Shown: positions 62,695-64,000 of the stretch, one piece after another
How the letters are laid out: every line of letters begins with the position of its first letter
How positions within the stretch are numbered: position 1 is the first letter of the stretch
DNA from: Eledone cirrhosa
Taxonomy: Eukaryota; Mollusca; Cephalopoda; Octopoda; Eledonidae
Length of the DNA stretch: 64,000 bases
Reading direction: 5' to 3'
NCBI GenBank assembly: GCA_964016885.1
Contig: OZ024743.1
Location: forward strand, 181,511,652 to 181,575,651
Program-made: the position numbers and the translations under genes
Notes under the pieces: generated by a model
Database searches by the model: none
The model's input: only the letters and a program-made list of their open reading frames with translations
What the model was told of the DNA's origin: nothing

Positions 62695-63653
62695 ATTGGT
62701 GGTGGTTTGGTAATTTTGTTGTTGTTGTTGGTGGTGGTGGTGGTGGTGGTTTGGTGATTGTGTTGTTGTTGTTGTTGTTATTGGTGGTGGTTTGGTAATC
62801 GTGTTGTTGTTGTTGTTGTTGTGTTTATTGGTGGTGGTTTGGTAATTGTGTTGTTGTTATTGTTGTTATTGGTGGTGGTTTGGTAATTGTGTTGTTGTTG
62901 TTGTTGTTATTGGTGGTGGTTTGGTAATTGTGTTGTTGTTGTTGTTGTTATTGGTGGTGGTTTGGTAAGTGTGTTGTTGTTGTTATTGGTGGTGGTTTGG
63001 TAATTTTGTTGTTGTTGTTGTTATTGGTGGTGGTTTGGTAATCGTGTTGTTATTGATGTTGTTATTGGTGGTGGTTTGGTAATTGTGTTGTTGTTGTTGT
63101 TGTTATTGGTGGTGGTTTGGTAATTGTGTTGTTGTTGTTGTTGTTATTGGTGGTTGTTTGCTAATTGTGTTTTTGTTGTTGTTGTTATTGGTGGTGGTTT
63201 TGTAATTGTGTTGTTGTTGTTGTTGTTATTGGTGGTGGTTTGGTAATTGTGTTGATGTTGTTGTTATTGGTGGTGGTTTGGTAATTGTGTTGTTGTTATT
63301 GTTGTTATTGGTGGTGGTTTGGTAATTATGTTGATGTTGTTGTTATTGGTGGTGGTTTGGTAATTGTGTTGTTGTTATTGCTGTTATTGGTGGTGGTTCA
63401 TTAATTGTGTTGTTGTTGTTGTTATTGGTGGTGGTTTGGTAATTTTGTTGTTGTTGTTGTTATTGGTGGTGGTTTGGTAATCGTGTTGTTATTGATGTTG
63501 TTATTGGTGGTTGTTTGGTAATTGTGTTGTTGCTGTTGTTGTTGTTATTGCTGGTGGTTTCGTAATTGTGTTGTTGTTGTTGTTATTGTTGTTATTGGTG
63601 GTGGTTTGGTAATTGTGTTGTTGTTATTGTTGTTATTGGTGGTGGTTTGGTGA

Positions 63654-64000
63654 TTGTGTTGTTGTTGTTGTTGTTGTTATTGGTGGTGGTTTGTAATTGT
63701 GTTGTTGTTGTTGTTATTGGTGGTGGTTTGGTAATTGTGTTGTTGTTGTTGTTGTTATTGGTGGTGGTTTGGTAATTGTGTTGTTGTTGTTATTATTGGT
63801 GGTGGTTTGGTAATTGTGTTGTTGTTGTTGTTATTGGTGGTGGTTTGGTAATTGTATTGTTGTTGTTGTTGTTATTGTTGGTGGTTCGATTATTGTGTTG
63901 TTGTTGTTATTGTTGTTATTGGTGGTGGTTTGGTTATTGTGTGGTTGTTGTTATTGTTGGTTGTTCGTTTATTGTGTTGTTGCTGTTGTTGTTGTTATTC
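63654..64000 (+). repeat. Right member of the 3,354-bp repeat (cut by window end)
   Basis: TTGGTTGTTCGTTTATTG at 63957 and the CGATTAT monomer at 63887 match 60603 and 60533 at the same 3,354-bp offset. The intermediate TTTGGTTATTGTGTGG is shared. There are scattered substitutions, for example GGTTCGATTATTG here against GGTGCGATTATC. The repeat runs off the window, so its full length is unknown. Confidence 0.85.

Larger units (their letters stand above)
1..64000 (+). repeat. Satellite array of ~41-bp G/T-rich monomers (entire window)
   Basis: Every part of the window is the same monomer in the same orientation. A typical unit is TTTGGTAATTGTG, then five TTG triplets, then TTATTGGTGGTGG, for example from 63075 to 63115 (41 bp). 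Units with four TTG are 38 bp, and an extra ATT (TTATTATTGG) adds 3 bp. The consensus + strand has no C, so the strand is extremely skewed: G and T on top, A and C below. I saw no inverted unit, no mobile element, no tRNA or rRNA gene and no unique spacer. Apparent open frames of 60-121 codons are chance products of the repeat and are not annotated as genes. This kind of organisation is known from eukaryotic satellite DNA. The family is not one I recognise and I do not name a species. Confidence 0.97.
58201..64000 (+). repeat. Block C, heterogeneous monomers with a possible 3.35-kb HOR
   Basis: The monomers here mix GGTAATCGTG, TTTGATTATTG, GGTGATGG, GGTTATTG and GTTGCTGTTG variants without the landmark order of blocks A or B. 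AATCGTGTTGTTATTG recurs near 61073, 61318, 62402, 63041 and 63480 with no fixed spacing. The only long-range order I could follow links about 60300-60655 with about 63654-64000. No gene or unique sequence is present. Confidence 0.75.

Noticed and set aside
3420..63775. About fifty forward open frames of 60-121 codons starting with ATG (ATG or alternative starts), with products rich in Cys, Val, Leu, Trp and Gly
   Set aside because: Each is a readout of two or three monomers in rotating frames and ends at the monomer's own TAA or a variant. Identical 'proteins' recur because the DNA repeats. There is no ribosome binding site, codon bias or domain, so none is called as a gene.
1..64000. Poly-Asn, poly-Thr or poly-Gln protein on the - strand (AAC/ACA/CAA repeats)
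   Set aside because: The complement of the TTATTG step (CAATAA) gives a TAA in one frame per monomer. The 3k+2 length rotates frames, so no reverse frame stays open for more than a few monomers, and the consensus has no reverse ATG.
1..64000. CRISPR array, suggested by short regular repeats
   Set aside because: There are no unique spacers. The sequence between conserved segments is itself the same TTG run, and unit lengths vary. No cas-like gene is present.
1..64000. Telomeric repeat, suggested by a G/T-rich strand of constant orientation
   Set aside because: The unit is about 41 bp with AATT and TTATT elements, and it is organised in multi-kilobase HORs. It does not match the short telomerase-template repeats I know. 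A subtelomeric position remains possible.
1..64000. Fungal repeat-induced point mutation or bisulfite-converted sequence as the cause of missing C
   Set aside because: Repeat-induced point mutation depletes C on both strands and would also reduce G here, yet G is about 37%. Bisulfite conversion would not produce rare C variants that are inherited consistently across HOR copies.
1..64000. CENP-B-box-type centromere signal
   Set aside because: No monomer resembles the CENP-B box. The C-free consensus cannot contain its conserved C positions on the + strand, and I saw no match on the other strand. A centromeric role is not excluded but has no sequence support.

Overview
The whole 64-kb window is one uninterrupted, head-to-tail satellite DNA array. 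The monomer is about 41 bp. Read on the + strand it consists of TTTGGTAATTGTG, then a short (TTG)n run (usually n = 4-6), then TTATTGGTGGTGG. Most length variation is in 3-bp steps (35, 38, 41, 44 bp and so on), through gain or loss of TTG or ATT triplets. At about 40 bp per unit the window holds roughly 1,550-1,600 monomers (estimated, not counted). The consensus + strand contains no C at all (about 56% T, 37% G, 7% A). I found no inverted monomer, no transposon, no unique sequence, no RNA gene and no credible protein gene. Long higher-order satellite points to a eukaryotic nuclear genome, in a heterochromatic, pericentromeric, subtelomeric or sex-chromosome-like location. Nothing in the sequence identifies the taxon.

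The array is built from nested higher-order repeats (HORs) of three families, all in the same orientation. Block A (1 to about 31.5 kb) has a 10.4-10.9 kb HOR made of four sub-blocks, called here alpha1 (2.32-2.36 kb), alpha2 (1.34 kb), beta (4.33-4.86 kb) and gamma (2.34 kb). Copy 1 is 1-10375, copy 2 is 10376-21230, and copy 3 starts at 21231 and breaks off inside beta at about 27650. Gamma is itself a duplicate of the end of beta. From 27650 to about 31530 A-type monomers continue as a scrambled, more divergent mosaic.

Block B (about 31.5 to 58.2 kb) uses a different set of variant monomers. Its core is a 7.41-7.45 kb tandem duplication (35985-43435 and 43436-50845). Each half contains a 2.19-kb sub-repeat and a 1.5-1.76 kb sub-repeat. 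Older, partial B copies flank the core (31.5-35.2 kb and 50.8-58.2 kb). The landmarks suggest a basal B unit of about 5.0 kb that grew to about 7.2 kb by internal duplication.

Block C (about 58.2 to 64 kb) is the most heterogeneous part. Its last 350 bp repeat the sequence found 3,354 bp earlier, so another HOR may be entering at the window edge.

No gene content means no operon or pathway. Three sequence properties recur in nearly every unit. The first is a two-tetrad G-quadruplex motif (GGTGGTGGTTTGG) on one strand only. The second is a TAATTG core. The third is a length of 3k+2, which rotates the reading frame at every monomer so that the single TAA closes any frame within about three units. 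Copy names, block limits given as 'about' and all functional ideas are my inference from reading by eye; no alignment program was run.
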